Origin: Candidatus Abyssobacteria bacterium SURF_5
Lineage (GTDB): Bacteria; Abyssobacteria; SURF-5
Length of the DNA: 64,000 bases
Reading direction: 5' to 3'
NCBI GenBank assembly: GCA_003598085.1
Contig: QZKU01000084.1
Span: 1 to 64,000, forward strand
Shown in pieces: positions 8,865 through 16,977 of this stretch. The position numbers were made by a program, and so were the translations under genes. The notes under the pieces were generated by a model. It was not told where the DNA came from, did not search any database, and worked only from the letters and a program-made list of their open reading frames with translations. Every line of letters begins with the position of its first letter. Position 1 is the first letter of the stretch.

Positions 8865-9571
8865 GGGAGGCCGATCGACTGAGGGCGCTTGCCATATCCG
8901 CGGGAGCATCTCTGTTCGGTGTCGCCGATCTGGACGTGATCCGGGCGGAAACGGATTTGCTCGATTCCTGCTATAATGACTATACTCGCGGGATATCCCT
9001 CGGAGTGCGGTTGAATCCAGCCGCGCTGGCGGATATCGTCTCGGGCCCGACGGCGGGCTATTGCGCCGAATACCTGAGGGTGAACGCGTTGCTCGATGCG
9101 CTCGCCACGGATGTTGCGGCAGAGCTGAAGAGCATGGGCGCGCGGGCGGAGTGCATCCCGGCTTCCCGCGTGGTGGACTGGGAAAAGCTTCGCGGGCATC
9201 TCTCTCACAAGCTGATCGGGCGCTATGCGGGACACGGCTGGATCGGAAAGAACATCCTGCTCGTGAATCCTGATTTTGGCGCGCGGGTGCGGTATGTGAC
9301 GGTCTTGACCGATCTGCCGCTCGAACCGAATGTTCCGACAGGCGAGAGCTGCGGTGCGTGCAGCCGATGCGTCCGCGTGTGCCCGGCAGGCGCGATCGCG
9401 CAAGAGCCGGCGCAATTCGATCTGATGGCGTGCTTTCAGCAACTGATTCGGTTCAATGATCTCTTAGGAGACGATCATTACATTTGCGGTTTGTGCGTTT
9501 CCGCTTGCAGGGGGAAAACTGCGGGGAGGGACGCAAACGATGGGACAGGTTCAGACGCCTCGCCCGGTTAA
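8861..9571 (+). CDS. QueG-like 4Fe-4S protein
   Basis: 236 residues from a GTG overlapping the rhomboid stop. The N-terminal half resembles the corrinoid-binding half of epoxyqueuosine reductase-like proteins. The C-terminal half carries a ferredoxin motif (CGACSRCVRVCP) and a second set (CGLCVSAC plus an upstream Cys) for two 4Fe-4S clusters. It lacks the HEAT tail of tRNA QueG and the GCDxCQxVCP hallmark, so it is better called a QueG-like reductase of unknown substrate. Its last 32 bases overlap the DUF4416 gene. Confidence 0.75.
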   Translation: MREADRLRALAISAGASLFGVADLDVIRAETDLLDSCYNDYTRGISLGVRLNPAALADIVSGPTAGYCAEYLRVNALLDALATDVAAELKSMGARAECIPASRVVDWEKLRGHLSHKLIGRYAGHGWIGKNILLVNPDFGARVRYVTVLTDLPLEPNVPTGESCGACSRCVRVCPAGAIAQEPAQFDLMACFQQLIRFNDLLGDDHYICGLCVSACRGKTAGRDANDGTGSDASPG

Positions 9572-10082
9572 ACTGCTGGTGGGAATGCTGGCGGGTTCGC
9601 CTGCGCTTTTCGCAATTGCCGAGAAAGAGCTGATTCAAAAATTCGGAGCTGTCGATGTCGCGAGCGAGTTGATCCCATTCGATTTCACCAATTATTACGC
9701 CGAGGAGATGGGGCCGAACCTGCTGAGAAAATTTGTCGCATTCGAGAGCCTGATTAATCCGAAGGAGCTTGCTCCCGCAAAATTGTACACGAACGAGGTC
9801 GAGCGAGAAATCTCGCAACGGCTCGGGAGCGAGCGACGGCTCATTAATCTGGACCCCGGCTATATTGCGCTCTCAAAGCTTGTGCTGGCATCGACAAAAG
9901 ATTATTCGCACCGCATCTACCTTGGAGACGGCATCTTCGCCGAAGTGACGCTCCATTATGCGAATAGAAGGTTTAATCCGTGGCCATGGACGTATCCCGA
10001 TTACAAGACTGAGGCGTATCTTCATTTTTTCGAGTCTGTGCGCAGCCGATATCTTGAGACCCTGAAGAGAGTGGGCGTATGA
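9540..10082 (+). CDS. DUF4416 family protein
   Basis: 180 residues matching the DUF4416 pattern: an N-terminal KLLVGMLAG segment, a central FDFTNYY motif, LINLDPGYI, and LHYANRRFNPWPWTYPDYKT near the end. Such proteins are often annotated as GTP-binding, but no P-loop is visible, so that label is not supported here. It overlaps both neighbours (32 bases with the QueG-like gene and ATGA with the next), so it is translated as part of this five-gene run. Confidence 0.8.
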   Translation: MGQVQTPRPVKLLVGMLAGSPALFAIAEKELIQKFGAVDVASELIPFDFTNYYAEEMGPNLLRKFVAFESLINPKELAPAKLYTNEVEREISQRLGSERRLINLDPGYIALSKLVLASTKDYSHRIYLGDGIFAEVTLHYANRRFNPWPWTYPDYKTEAYLHFFESVRSRYLETLKRVGV

Positions 10083-10393
10083 GAGCAGGTACAGCGCGAA
10101 GCGCGATCTCTCGTTTCGTTATGCATGCGCTTCAGGGAATGGTTTTCTTTATCATCATTTTTGCAATCGATCCGCCTGCGCATGCAGAGATCCGGCTATA
10201 TCATTTGCGGGTGACTCTTCGATCGGGCGAGCGATATGAGACGATTTCCGCCGTCGATCCATTCTCTTACTGCTCGCGCAGTGGCGGGCTTGTAGTGTAT
10301 CTGCGCGACTATTCATTGATTTACAGCCCGCAGATGAAGGTGAAGATCCTGCGCACCTGGACTGAGCCGACCGGCGATCTTGCGGGACGGTAG
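10079..10393 (+). CDS. small secreted protein, unknown
   Basis: 104 residues whose ATG overlaps the preceding stop (ATGA). A hydrophobic stretch at about 15-32 ends in PAHA before EIRLY, a good signal peptidase I site, leaving a mature protein of about 66 residues. The mature part has alternating strands (RLYHLRVTLRSGERYE) and two nearby residues C and Y but no known motif. It is the last gene of the lipoprotein-rhomboid run. Confidence 0.65.
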   Translation: MRAGTARSAISRFVMHALQGMVFFIIIFAIDPPAHAEIRLYHLRVTLRSGERYETISAVDPFSYCSRSGGLVVYLRDYSLIYSPQMKVKILRTWTEPTGDLAGR

Positions 10394-10547
10394 GAGGAAA
10401 TCCTGCGGACAAATGGGATGCTCTTCAATCATAACCATAAACCGATCCCGCGGCTGGGCCCGCTCGAGTTGAGCGATATGTGCCGGCCGGAGTGAATAAG
10501 GGAAAATTAGGATGGGATATGCGGTTTCCGCTGACGGGGAGAAGAAG

Positions 10548-11330
10548 ATGCCACCGAACGAGCGCAAAGACGACCGGAACTTCATGGTGAAGATTACGGA
10601 TATCGGTCATGCCACCGTGCTCATCGAATTGGCGGGAATGAATGTCCTGACCGATCCGTGGTTTACTGATCCGATTCTGGGAGTGGTTACGCACCCGCGT
10701 CAAATTGGAATGAAGCTTGAGGATCTTCCCAAGCTCGACTTGATTTTGATATCGCACGGCCATTTCGACCATTGTGACATCAAAGGGCTCGCCCGTTTGG
10801 ATAAATCGACCGTGACAGTCGTGCCCGAAAATCCGACGGCTGTCCGTCTCAGGAGATTGGGATTTACGAGCGTCTTGGAGATGGCGCCCTGGCAATCGAA
10901 AAAGATCGGGCGACTGCTTGTGAGCGCTTTTCCGGCCGATCACCCGGCGAAAGAGTGCACCTACGTTCTTTCCGACGGAACGTGCTCAGTGTTTTTTGGC
11001 GGAGACACGCGCTACATCAAGGAGCTTCACGAGATCGGAGAGAGATTTGATATCTCGGTTGCCCTGCTTCCGGTAAACGGCCTGAGCTTGCCGTTCATGG
11101 GGAAAGTGGTGATGGACCCGATCGAGGCGGCCGAAGCGGCGGTGCAACTGAAAGCCCGGGTCGTGATACCGATTCATCACAACATTTCGCTCACCGTCCC
11201 AGGCCTGAAGAAGCTGTTTGACCGTGGCGCGCCGGGCACACCTGAACAGTTTGCGGTAGAGATGCGGAGACGCAACAGCCACATAAAAGTTGTGGCGCTG
11301 AATCCCGGCGAAAGCTGGAAAATCGATTAG
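10548..11330 (+). CDS. metallo-beta-lactamase-fold hydrolase (UlaG-like)
   Basis: 260 residues from the ATG at 10548, which has GGGGAG upstream; starts at 10512 and 10584 are also open. It has the di-metal motif HGHFDH, a GGDTRY aspartate and a late histidine pair (PIHHN), as in the UlaG/NAPE-PLD-like branch of MBL-fold hydrolases. No signal peptide, so it is cytoplasmic. The substrate is not predictable; members hydrolyse phosphodiesters, lactones and amides. It begins about 155 bases after the rhomboid run and may be transcribed separately. Confidence 0.8.
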   Translation: MPPNERKDDRNFMVKITDIGHATVLIELAGMNVLTDPWFTDPILGVVTHPRQIGMKLEDLPKLDLILISHGHFDHCDIKGLARLDKSTVTVVPENPTAVRLRRLGFTSVLEMAPWQSKKIGRLLVSAFPADHPAKECTYVLSDGTCSVFFGGDTRYIKELHEIGERFDISVALLPVNGLSLPFMGKVVMDPIEAAEAAVQLKARVVIPIHHNISLTVPGLKKLFDRGAPGTPEQFAVEMRRRNSHIKVVALNPGESWKID

Positions 11331-11340
11331 AGGAACAGAA

Positions 11341-11360
11341 TGCTCCTGAGAGCAGGAGCA
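11341..11360. terminator. short hairpin between convergent genes
   Basis: TGCTCCT and AGGAGCA pair around a six-base loop between the MBL hydrolase and the convergent HD-GYP gene. It lacks a T run, so it is a weak terminator candidate for either strand. Confidence 0.3.
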
Positions 11361-11377
11361 AAATTTCGCGTCCGGCT

Positions 11378-12391
11378 TCACCTGTGAAATTTCGTATCGT
11401 TAGGGTATTCCGCCGATTCCTTTGGCCCCAAGAGCAACACAAACTCCCGGAACAGGTCCTGGTCGAGGCCGCCTTCCATTTCAGAACGCATTATCTGGAG
11501 GGCGGGAAACGTCTTTTCGGCTATTTTATAAGGACGCGCAGTGGTAAGCGCATCGAAGATATCGGCGAGGGCGGCGATGCGCGCGTAGCGATGGATTGCA
11601 TCACCGCGCAGACCGCGGGGATAGCCGGATCCATCCACTTTCTCATGATGATCGGCCACAATGGCCAGAACGCCCTCTTTCAGTTCCCCCACCTCCCGCA
11701 AAAGCCTGACGCCGTGCTCCGGATGCTGCTTCATGATCACCCATTCGTTTTTGTTGAGCGGCCCCTTTTTGTTCAAAATGCTGCGGTCAATGCCGCTTTT
11801 GCCTATGTCGTGGAGAATGAGGCCCGACCCGATGGTATTAATTTCCTGAATGCTGAATTCACCCAGCCTGTGAGACAGCGCCATTCCGAAAATCGCGACA
11901 TTGACCGAATGGGTGTAGGTATAATAATCGAATGAGGTGGCCGCCATAAGGCTGAAGAAAGCGCGAGATTCCGTGAGCAGGTAATTGGCGAGATTCGAGA
12001 TCAGCTTCTTCGAGCGCTGGATGTGTTCACCCGACCTGGGATTCTCCAGGAGTTCCTCAACCAGCCCCGTCGCACATGTATATGCCAATTCGGACTTATC
12101 ATCGGTTGAGACTTTGTCATCAGCTAATACGGTCTCCAGATTTCTCTCAAGATACCGATGGTATTCTCGTTTTTCCGAGAAATGGATAAAAAGCTGCTCA
12201 ATTCCTTGTTCGACCAGGTTCCATAGTGCTCGCTCCGTGAACAAAATATTTCTGGCACGGTACAGCACAAATCGATCAGCGCCGGCGCGTTCCGATATAC
12301 GCAGGTAGATATCGAAGCTGGTTACCGTATCCACCCGCAAGCTCTGGAGCGTGATAGGCAGAAACTGAGCACCTTCAGCTATCTGGTCCAT
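11378..12391 (-). CDS. HD-GYP domain phosphodiesterase
   Basis: 337 residues. The N-terminal 130 residues form an unrecognised sensor-like domain. The HD-GYP domain follows with His161, the metal pair HD (194-195), the HH pair (248-249) and GYP (256-258), so the catalytic set for hydrolysing cyclic di-GMP or a related cyclic dinucleotide is complete. There is no membrane segment, so it is cytoplasmic. It has a good promoter at 12449-12478 and reads away from the repeat lipoprotein. A second HD-GYP gene lies at 54.7 kb with a different N-terminal part. Confidence 0.85.
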   Translation of the reverse strand: MDQIAEGAQFLPITLQSLRVDTVTSFDIYLRISERAGADRFVLYRARNILFTERALWNLVEQGIEQLFIHFSEKREYHRYLERNLETVLADDKVSTDDKSELAYTCATGLVEELLENPRSGEHIQRSKKLISNLANYLLTESRAFFSLMAATSFDYYTYTHSVNVAIFGMALSHRLGEFSIQEINTIGSGLILHDIGKSGIDRSILNKKGPLNKNEWVIMKQHPEHGVRLLREVGELKEGVLAIVADHHEKVDGSGYPRGLRGDAIHRYARIAALADIFDALTTARPYKIAEKTFPALQIMRSEMEGGLDQDLFREFVLLLGPKESAEYPNDTKFHR

Positions 12392-12448
12392 CTTTCCCGC
12401 GGCCAGCTAATGACTCGAGGATACCTGCAAGCGTGTTGGGGTAGAAAT

Positions 12449-12478
12449 ATTTTAGAATAATTCGCCAAATAATGTCAA
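12449..12478 (-). promoter_or_regulatory. sigma-70 promoter for HD-GYP gene
   Basis: On the minus strand a perfect TTGACA box is followed after 18 bases by TAAAAT. It lies about 60 bases before the start at 12391. Confidence 0.6.
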
Positions 12479-12539
12479 TGAAATTCTTGTTCGTGGCGTA
12501 AGAAAGCATCCTGAAATGGAAAAATTTGTTTTGTTGGTG

Positions 12540-12545
12540 TATAAT
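12540..12545 (+). promoter_or_regulatory. TATAAT -10 box for repeat lipoprotein
   Basis: A perfect TATAAT stands about 117 bases before the ATG at 12662, divergent from the HD-GYP promoter. The -35 position reads TGGAAA, which is poor. Confidence 0.4.
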
Positions 12546-12661
12546 GTGGTTCAATTTGGAATAGGTCGCGAACGCTGGGCGCTTCCTGCGTCGGCAACTG
12601 AGTTCCAGAGGGCGGCACGACAAATGAACGTTGCTGAATCTCTACTGAGGAGGAGAAACAA

Positions 12662-12916
12662 ATGAAAAGGTTAGTAGCAGTTCTGTTGATGGTCGTCTTG
12701 GGCGGTTCACTCATTGTTGCCTGTGGTCAGCAGCAAGGGCAAGAAGAAGAGCAAACTCAGCCGATGGAACAACCGGCAGAGCAACCCATGGAGCAACCCA
12801 TGGAGCAGCCCATGGAGCAGCCGACGGAACAACCGATGGAACAGCCGGCAGAGCAGCCGATGGAACAGCCGGCAGAGCAGCCCATGGAACAACCGGCAGA
12901 AGAGCCTGCCCAGTAG
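12662..12916 (+). CDS. small lipoprotein with PMEQ/PAEQ tandem repeats
   Basis: 84 residues. The signal peptide ends in a lipobox (IVAC, Cys21), then a short Gln/Glu stretch, then twelve tetrapeptide units of the form PMEQ, PAEQ or PTEQ (residues about 34-81). The mature chain is almost wholly acidic, proline-rich and probably extended or disordered, like a spacer anchored in the outer membrane. It starts after a strong GGAGGAG site and is followed by a terminator at 13067-13093. The unit count is likely variable between strains because the DNA repeats too. Function is unknown. Confidence 0.75.
   Translation: MKRLVAVLLMVVLGGSLIVACGQQQGQEEEQTQPMEQPAEQPMEQPMEQPMEQPTEQPMEQPAEQPMEQPAEQPMEQPAEEPAQ
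12761..12904 (+). repeat. 12-base tandem repeats encoding PxEQ units
   Basis: Twelve imperfect 12-base units (of the type CCGATGGAACAG and CCGGCAGAGCAG) in frame within the lipoprotein gene. Near-identical neighbours allow slippage in multiples of four residues without a frameshift. Confidence 0.8.
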
Positions 12917-13066
12917 CTTGCAAGAAGTCGTACAAGCGGTGCTCAATGTCCTCGCGTAACGGAATTTCAGCCAGCCCGAAAAAGGTTATTGAGATGCGGC
13001 AACGGTAACGAAAAGGGCGCAAACAAGCGCCTGTTTTGATTCGGTTAAGGAGCCCTCCAGCATTTT

Positions 13067-13093
13067 CGGCGGCGTCAGGTAAGGATGCCGCCG
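13067..13093 (+). terminator. rho-independent terminator after repeat lipoprotein
   Basis: CGGCGGCGTC and GATGCCGCCG pair (one G-U) around a seven-base loop and are followed by ATTCTTTTTT. It lies about 150 bases after the stop at 12916. Confidence 0.65.
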
Positions 13094-13176
13094 ATTCTTT
13101 TTTCCGTGCCTGATACTCAATCCGCTTTCTTCTGCCAGCCCCCGACATGCCGTTGCACATGAGGGGGTGTCGCAAA

Positions 13177-13197
13177 ATACAGTGTTTACTGTATAGT
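13177..13197 (+). promoter_or_regulatory. inverted repeat over a -10 box, operator candidate
   Basis: ATACAGT-GTTT-ACTGTAT is a perfect 7-base inverted repeat (13177-13194) overlapping a TATAGT -10-like box (13192-13197). No good -35 lies 16-18 bases upstream. It stands about 140 bases before the PRC-barrel gene and could bind a dimeric repressor or activator. Confidence 0.4.
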
Positions 13198-13338
13198 ATC
13201 GGACGCAAATCGCTATCAGAGTATTTATTAATGGTATGAGGTTTTTGATTGTGAACCTCAGAGGACTGCAAAAACCGCATTCCAGACAAAGAGGCGGATG
13301 TTAGGGCATCAACTAAACAAGATAAGGAGGAACTGTCT

Positions 13339-13839
13339 ATGAGAAATTTAGTCACCGTCCTGTTGGTGGTTTTGATGATTGCCAGTTTTGCGGCGGCCGA
13401 TGCGACATGGGCTCAGCAGCAAGGACAACAGCAGAGGCAGCAGCAGGCGCAGCAGCTTCAGAACGCGTTCCGGCTGAGCGAACTGAAGGACATGAAAGTT
13501 CAAACCCAGCAGGGGCAGGAGCTCGGGGAAATTCAGGACATCGTGGTGGATAAACAGGGGCAGAACGCGTATCTTATCATGTCCGGCGACAAAGTCGGTC
13601 AGCAAAACAAGTTGATTCCCATCCCGATCAAGGCGGCGAATCCGCAATTACAGAAAGATGCCCTTGTCATCAGCGTGAGCCAGCAGCAACTGAGAAGCGC
13701 CCCCGGCTTCGACGAGAACAACTGGTCGCAATTCACTCAGATCCAGCAGAGAGTGAATACATATTATCAGCAGGGCGCCGCGGGCGCACAGCAACAGATG
13801 CAGGGAGGTCAACAGGGTCAGCAAAAGAAGCAACAATAA
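13339..13839 (+). CDS. exported PRC-barrel domain protein, glutamine-rich
   Basis: 166 residues with a signal peptide cut near residue 25 (ATWA-QQQ). A Gln-rich linker leads to a PRC-barrel-like domain at about 45-120 (RLSELKDMKVQT, LGEIQDIVVD, then a strand with LIPIP), and the end is again Gln-rich and low in complexity. PRC barrels in exported proteins are often linked to envelope stress, but the partner is unknown. It has a strong AAGGAGGA site and a clear terminator, so it is a single-gene unit. Confidence 0.75.
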   Translation: MRNLVTVLLVVLMIASFAAADATWAQQQGQQQRQQQAQQLQNAFRLSELKDMKVQTQQGQELGEIQDIVVDKQGQNAYLIMSGDKVGQQNKLIPIPIKAANPQLQKDALVISVSQQQLRSAPGFDENNWSQFTQIQQRVNTYYQQGAAGAQQQMQGGQQGQQKKQQ

Positions 13840-13897
13840 CTGCGAGACTGAACTCTTTAGTTGATTCAGCCCTAACTCAGCATTTCCTTAAGGACCT

Positions 13898-13928
13898 GGC
13901 GATATCCTTCCGGATATCGCCAATTTTT
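13898..13928 (+). terminator. rho-independent terminator after PRC-barrel gene
   Basis: GGCGATATCC and GGATATCGCC form a perfect 10-base-pair stem around TTCC, followed by AATTTTTTG. Confidence 0.85.
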
Positions 13929-14085
13929 TGTAAGGAGGCGGGGCCCATCGGCAGATTTCCGGGACACCGGCGAAGCTCTCCTGCCCTGCCCAAAAATTAC
14001 GCTCGATGAGTATTGCAGGAAGGTATTGGCGACGGCAAACTATGGAAAACCCCCTTGTCAGGAAACCAAAACAAGGAGCCGTTTT

Positions 14086-15294
14086 ATGAAAGCTGTGGTT
14101 TTTCATGATATAGGCGATATTCGTTTTGAAGATGTATCGGAGCCTCAGATCAAAGAGCCAACGGATGCGATCGTGCGGCTTACCGCCACGGCGATTTGCG
14201 GGACCGATCTGCACATGATCCGGGGAACCATGTCCGGAATGGAGCCGGGAACAGTGCTCGGGCATGAGGGTGTGGGCATCGTCGAGCAGGTGGGTCCCGG
14301 AGTTCGGAACTTGAAGGAAGGCGACCGGGTAGTCATTCCTTCCACCATCGCCTGCGGCTACTGCTCGTATTGCCGCGCCGGCTATTATGCCCAGTGTGAC
14401 AACGCCAATCCCAACGGCAAGCGCGCGGGCACGGCCTTTTTCGGGGGACCGAAACTGGCCGGAGCCATTCACGGGCTTCAGGCGGAGAAGGCGCGGATTC
14501 CCTTTGCCAATGTAGGACCCGTAAAGATAGACAGTCTCACCGATGACGAAGCGATTCTGCTGTCCGACATTTTCCCGACCGGCTACTTCGGGGCCGACAT
14601 CGCCCAAATTCATCGCGGGCATACGGTGGCGGTGTTCGGGTGCGGCCCCGTCGGCCAATTCGCCATTCTCAGCGCAAAGCTGTTTGGGGCCGGGCGCATT
14701 TTCGCCATCGATCATGTGCCGTGCCGACTCGAGATGGCGAGGGCGCAAGGCGCCGAGACAATCGATTTCAGCAAAGAAGACCCGGTGGAAGCCATCATGA
14801 GCCTGACGGGCGGAATAGGCGTTGACCGCGCAATTGACGCCGTGGGCGTGGACGCCGAGAGTCCGCACAGCGGGCCTGCTGCGGAAAAGGTAAAAAAAGA
14901 AAGAGAAGAATACGAGCGCGAGCTGAGCCAAGTGGCCCCCAGGAAGACGAAAGGACAGGCGTGGAAGCCGGGCGATGCGCCGTCACTGGCGCTGACGTGG
15001 GCGGTTGACGCCCTGGCGAAAGCGGGCTTGCTTTCGGTTATCGGGGTTTATCCGCAGACGGTCAGGTTGTTCCCCATCGGGCAGGCAATGATGAAGAACC
15101 TCAGGATCCACATGGGCAACTGCAACCACCGCAGTTACATCCCGATGCTGGTCGACCTGGTTCAAAGCGGCGCGGTCCAGCCGACGAAGATATTGACCAA
15201 CGTTGAGCCGTTCACTTCGATCATAGATGCCTATAAGGCATTCGACCATCGGCAACCCGGTTGGATCAAGGTGGAGCTGAAGCAGGCGGCATAA
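14086..15294 (+). CDS. zinc-dependent alcohol/formaldehyde dehydrogenase-like
   Basis: 402 residues from the ATG at 14086, which follows AAGGAG; an earlier in-frame start at 14026 lacks one. It is a medium-chain dehydrogenase: catalytic zinc ligands Cys38 and His60-Glu61, structural zinc Cys90, 93, 96 and 104, and a Rossmann motif GCGPVG. A charged insert of about 45 residues (around 270-315) precedes the last strands, as in glutathione-independent formaldehyde dehydrogenase-like enzymes. NAD should be the cofactor. The substrate is uncertain. Confidence 0.85.
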   Translation: MKAVVFHDIGDIRFEDVSEPQIKEPTDAIVRLTATAICGTDLHMIRGTMSGMEPGTVLGHEGVGIVEQVGPGVRNLKEGDRVVIPSTIACGYCSYCRAGYYAQCDNANPNGKRAGTAFFGGPKLAGAIHGLQAEKARIPFANVGPVKIDSLTDDEAILLSDIFPTGYFGADIAQIHRGHTVAVFGCGPVGQFAILSAKLFGAGRIFAIDHVPCRLEMARAQGAETIDFSKEDPVEAIMSLTGGIGVDRAIDAVGVDAESPHSGPAAEKVKKEREEYERELSQVAPRKTKGQAWKPGDAPSLALTWAVDALAKAGLLSVIGVYPQTVRLFPIGQAMMKNLRIHMGNCNHRSYIPMLVDLVQSGAVQPTKILTNVEPFTSIIDAYKAFDHRQPGWIKVELKQAA

Positions 15295-15311
15295 AGAAGA
15301 TACAGCCTGTC

Positions 15312-15542
15312 ATGCAATTTTGCGCCGCCCGCCGGATTCTGCTGTGCCTGCGGTATGGGATCGGTGATTTCGTAATGGAGACACCTGTCCTGCAGGCGTT
15401 GCGTGAAAGCTCGCCGCACGCACACATAACGGCTGCGGGAGCATACCCGGCCATTGAACTGCTTGAGGGAGATCCCCGAATCGACGCTCTCATGTGCATC
15501 CAGAAGTGGGAGCGCTTTCGGTCCATCTCGGTGCCTTATTGA
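15312..15542 (+). pseudogene. truncated family-9 glycosyltransferase (heptosyltransferase-like)
   Basis: 76 codons resembling only the N-terminus of ADP-heptose:LPS heptosyltransferases: ILLCLRYGIGDFVMETPVL, then an HITAAG strand and a DPRIDAL segment. Full-length members have about 330-360 residues. After the TGA at 15540 the frame meets another stop about 20 codons on and shows no homology, so the rest of the gene is gone. It is probably a decayed remnant. A deletion rather than a recoding event is the simplest reading. Confidence 0.6.
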
Positions 15543-15748
15543 GGGAAAATTCCTCACTCGCGGCGAAAGTTGTATCAACCATATATCATCGGCTGAAGTG
15601 TATGCCGCCGCAAAAAGGTCTTTCGGCCCCGGTTCACGAGAAAGCGGCCGGTCTGCAATTTAACTACTTTACCTTATTTCCAGAGACATGTTCGGGATCA
15701 AGAATTAGGAGGGTGTATTTGTCTCGGAGAACCAAAGGAGGATAGACA

Positions 15749-16222
15749 ATGCCGCAAGCTGATCTTTTTATGGAAATCCATAGCGATCATGAGCAGGTCC
15801 AGGGGATTTTGGAGAAGCTGGTTCAGACGTCGAAAGGCGGGCGGAAAAACAGAGAGAATCTATTTGAAAAACTGAAGATAGATCTGATTCCGCATATGAA
15901 GGCGGAAGAGAAGGTTTTTTATCCGGTCCTCGCCAAGGAGAAACGCGCAAGAGAAGACGCCCTTGAGGCTTTAGAGGAGCATCATGTCGCCGAAATGGTG
16001 CTGAAAGAATTGGATAAGATGCCGAAAGACCAGGATGAGTGGAAGGCAAAATTACTCGTCTTCAAGGAACTGATCAGAAAGCACATCGAAGAAGAGGAGA
16101 GCAAAATTTTCGATGACGCCCGGAAAGCCTTTGATCAAGAGCAGATCTCGGACATCTTTGAGGAATTCCAGAAGAATAAACAGTCTTTGAAGAACCGGTT
16201 GAGCAAGAAAGCCGCGGCTTAA
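15749..16222 (+). CDS. hemerythrin HHE-domain protein
   Basis: 157 residues with a strong AAAGGAGGA site. The spacing of iron ligands fits an HHE cation-binding bundle: HSDHE near the start, PHMKAEE with YP in helix 2, EEHH in helix 3 and RKHIEEEE in helix 4. A Lys-rich C-terminal helix follows. It should bind a di-iron centre and sense or bind oxygen, NO or peroxide. Together with the next two genes it forms a co-oriented group of small metal-binding helical bundles. Confidence 0.85.
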   Translation: MPQADLFMEIHSDHEQVQGILEKLVQTSKGGRKNRENLFEKLKIDLIPHMKAEEKVFYPVLAKEKRAREDALEALEEHHVAEMVLKELDKMPKDQDEWKAKLLVFKELIRKHIEEEESKIFDDARKAFDQEQISDIFEEFQKNKQSLKNRLSKKAAA

Positions 16223-16291
16223 GCACGGCTTCAGACATTGCTGATCGTCAGCGTCGTAAAAAAGAATGGGAATGAGAAAAGGAGGTCCCCT

Positions 16292-16744
16292 TTGGATACA
16301 AAGGAAACCGCAAAAAAACTGAGCTCGCTGGTGCAGCTGGACATTGATGCAGAATATGCATACGGGCAGGCGATAGATGAAATCAAGGAGTGGCCCATCA
16401 AGAACAGGCTTATTGAATTTCGCGACGACCACAAACGGCACGTTGCGGAGCTGTCAGTCGCGATTCGCGAACTGGGAGAAACGCCTCCTGAATACAAGCG
16501 TGACACAAAGGGTTTTTTGCTGGAGGGTTTCACGGCCATTCGGAGCAAGACGGGGACGGAAGGCGCGCTCAAAGCAATGAGGTCGAACGAGAAGACAACC
16601 AATAAGAGTTACAATAAGGCCCGCTCCTGGGACGTAACCCCATCGATCAAGGCTCTTATCGAGAAGAATTACGAGGATGAAAGGAGACATCTCGAATATA
16701 TCGAAACAGCCCTGGAAACTAAACTGTGGAAGAAGACGGCCTGA
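16292..16744 (+). CDS. ferritin-like four-helix protein (DUF2383-like)
   Basis: 150 residues from a TTG with GGAGGT five bases upstream; an earlier in-frame start at 16238 has none. Helices with AEYAYGQAIDEI, EFRDDHKRHVAEL and NYEDERRHLEYI give a carboxylate/histidine pattern like PA2169 or DUF2383 ferritin-like proteins. Iron binding is plausible but not proven. Its position after the hemerythrin gene suggests a shared oxidative or metal stress role. Confidence 0.7.
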   Translation: MDTKETAKKLSSLVQLDIDAEYAYGQAIDEIKEWPIKNRLIEFRDDHKRHVAELSVAIRELGETPPEYKRDTKGFLLEGFTAIRSKTGTEGALKAMRSNEKTTNKSYNKARSWDVTPSIKALIEKNYEDERRHLEYIETALETKLWKKTA

Positions 16745-16977
16745 TCCCGATCCAGAATCACCAAAAGATATGCTCTTATTCATTGTTCCGTTGGGAATAG
16801 ATTCGCGAACCGTGCCGGAATATGAGGGCGCAAGGGAATACTTGAGACCCGACAATTGAAACCAGTCGAAGAACCGGATGGAGCAAGAAGAGGGCGAGCT
16901 TGCGCTGTCTGCTATGCCGGCGAGGACTACTCGCGGAATCCAGAATAAGAATCGCTTCCCGGGAAAAGGAGAAAGTT

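Noticed and set aside
12761-12904. possible CRISPR-like array
   Set aside because: The repeats are in-frame 12-base coding units without spacers.
15540-15748. second UGA-recoded protein after the glycosyltransferase fragment
   Set aside because: The downstream frame meets another stop within about 20 codons and shows no homology or SECIS-like hairpin.
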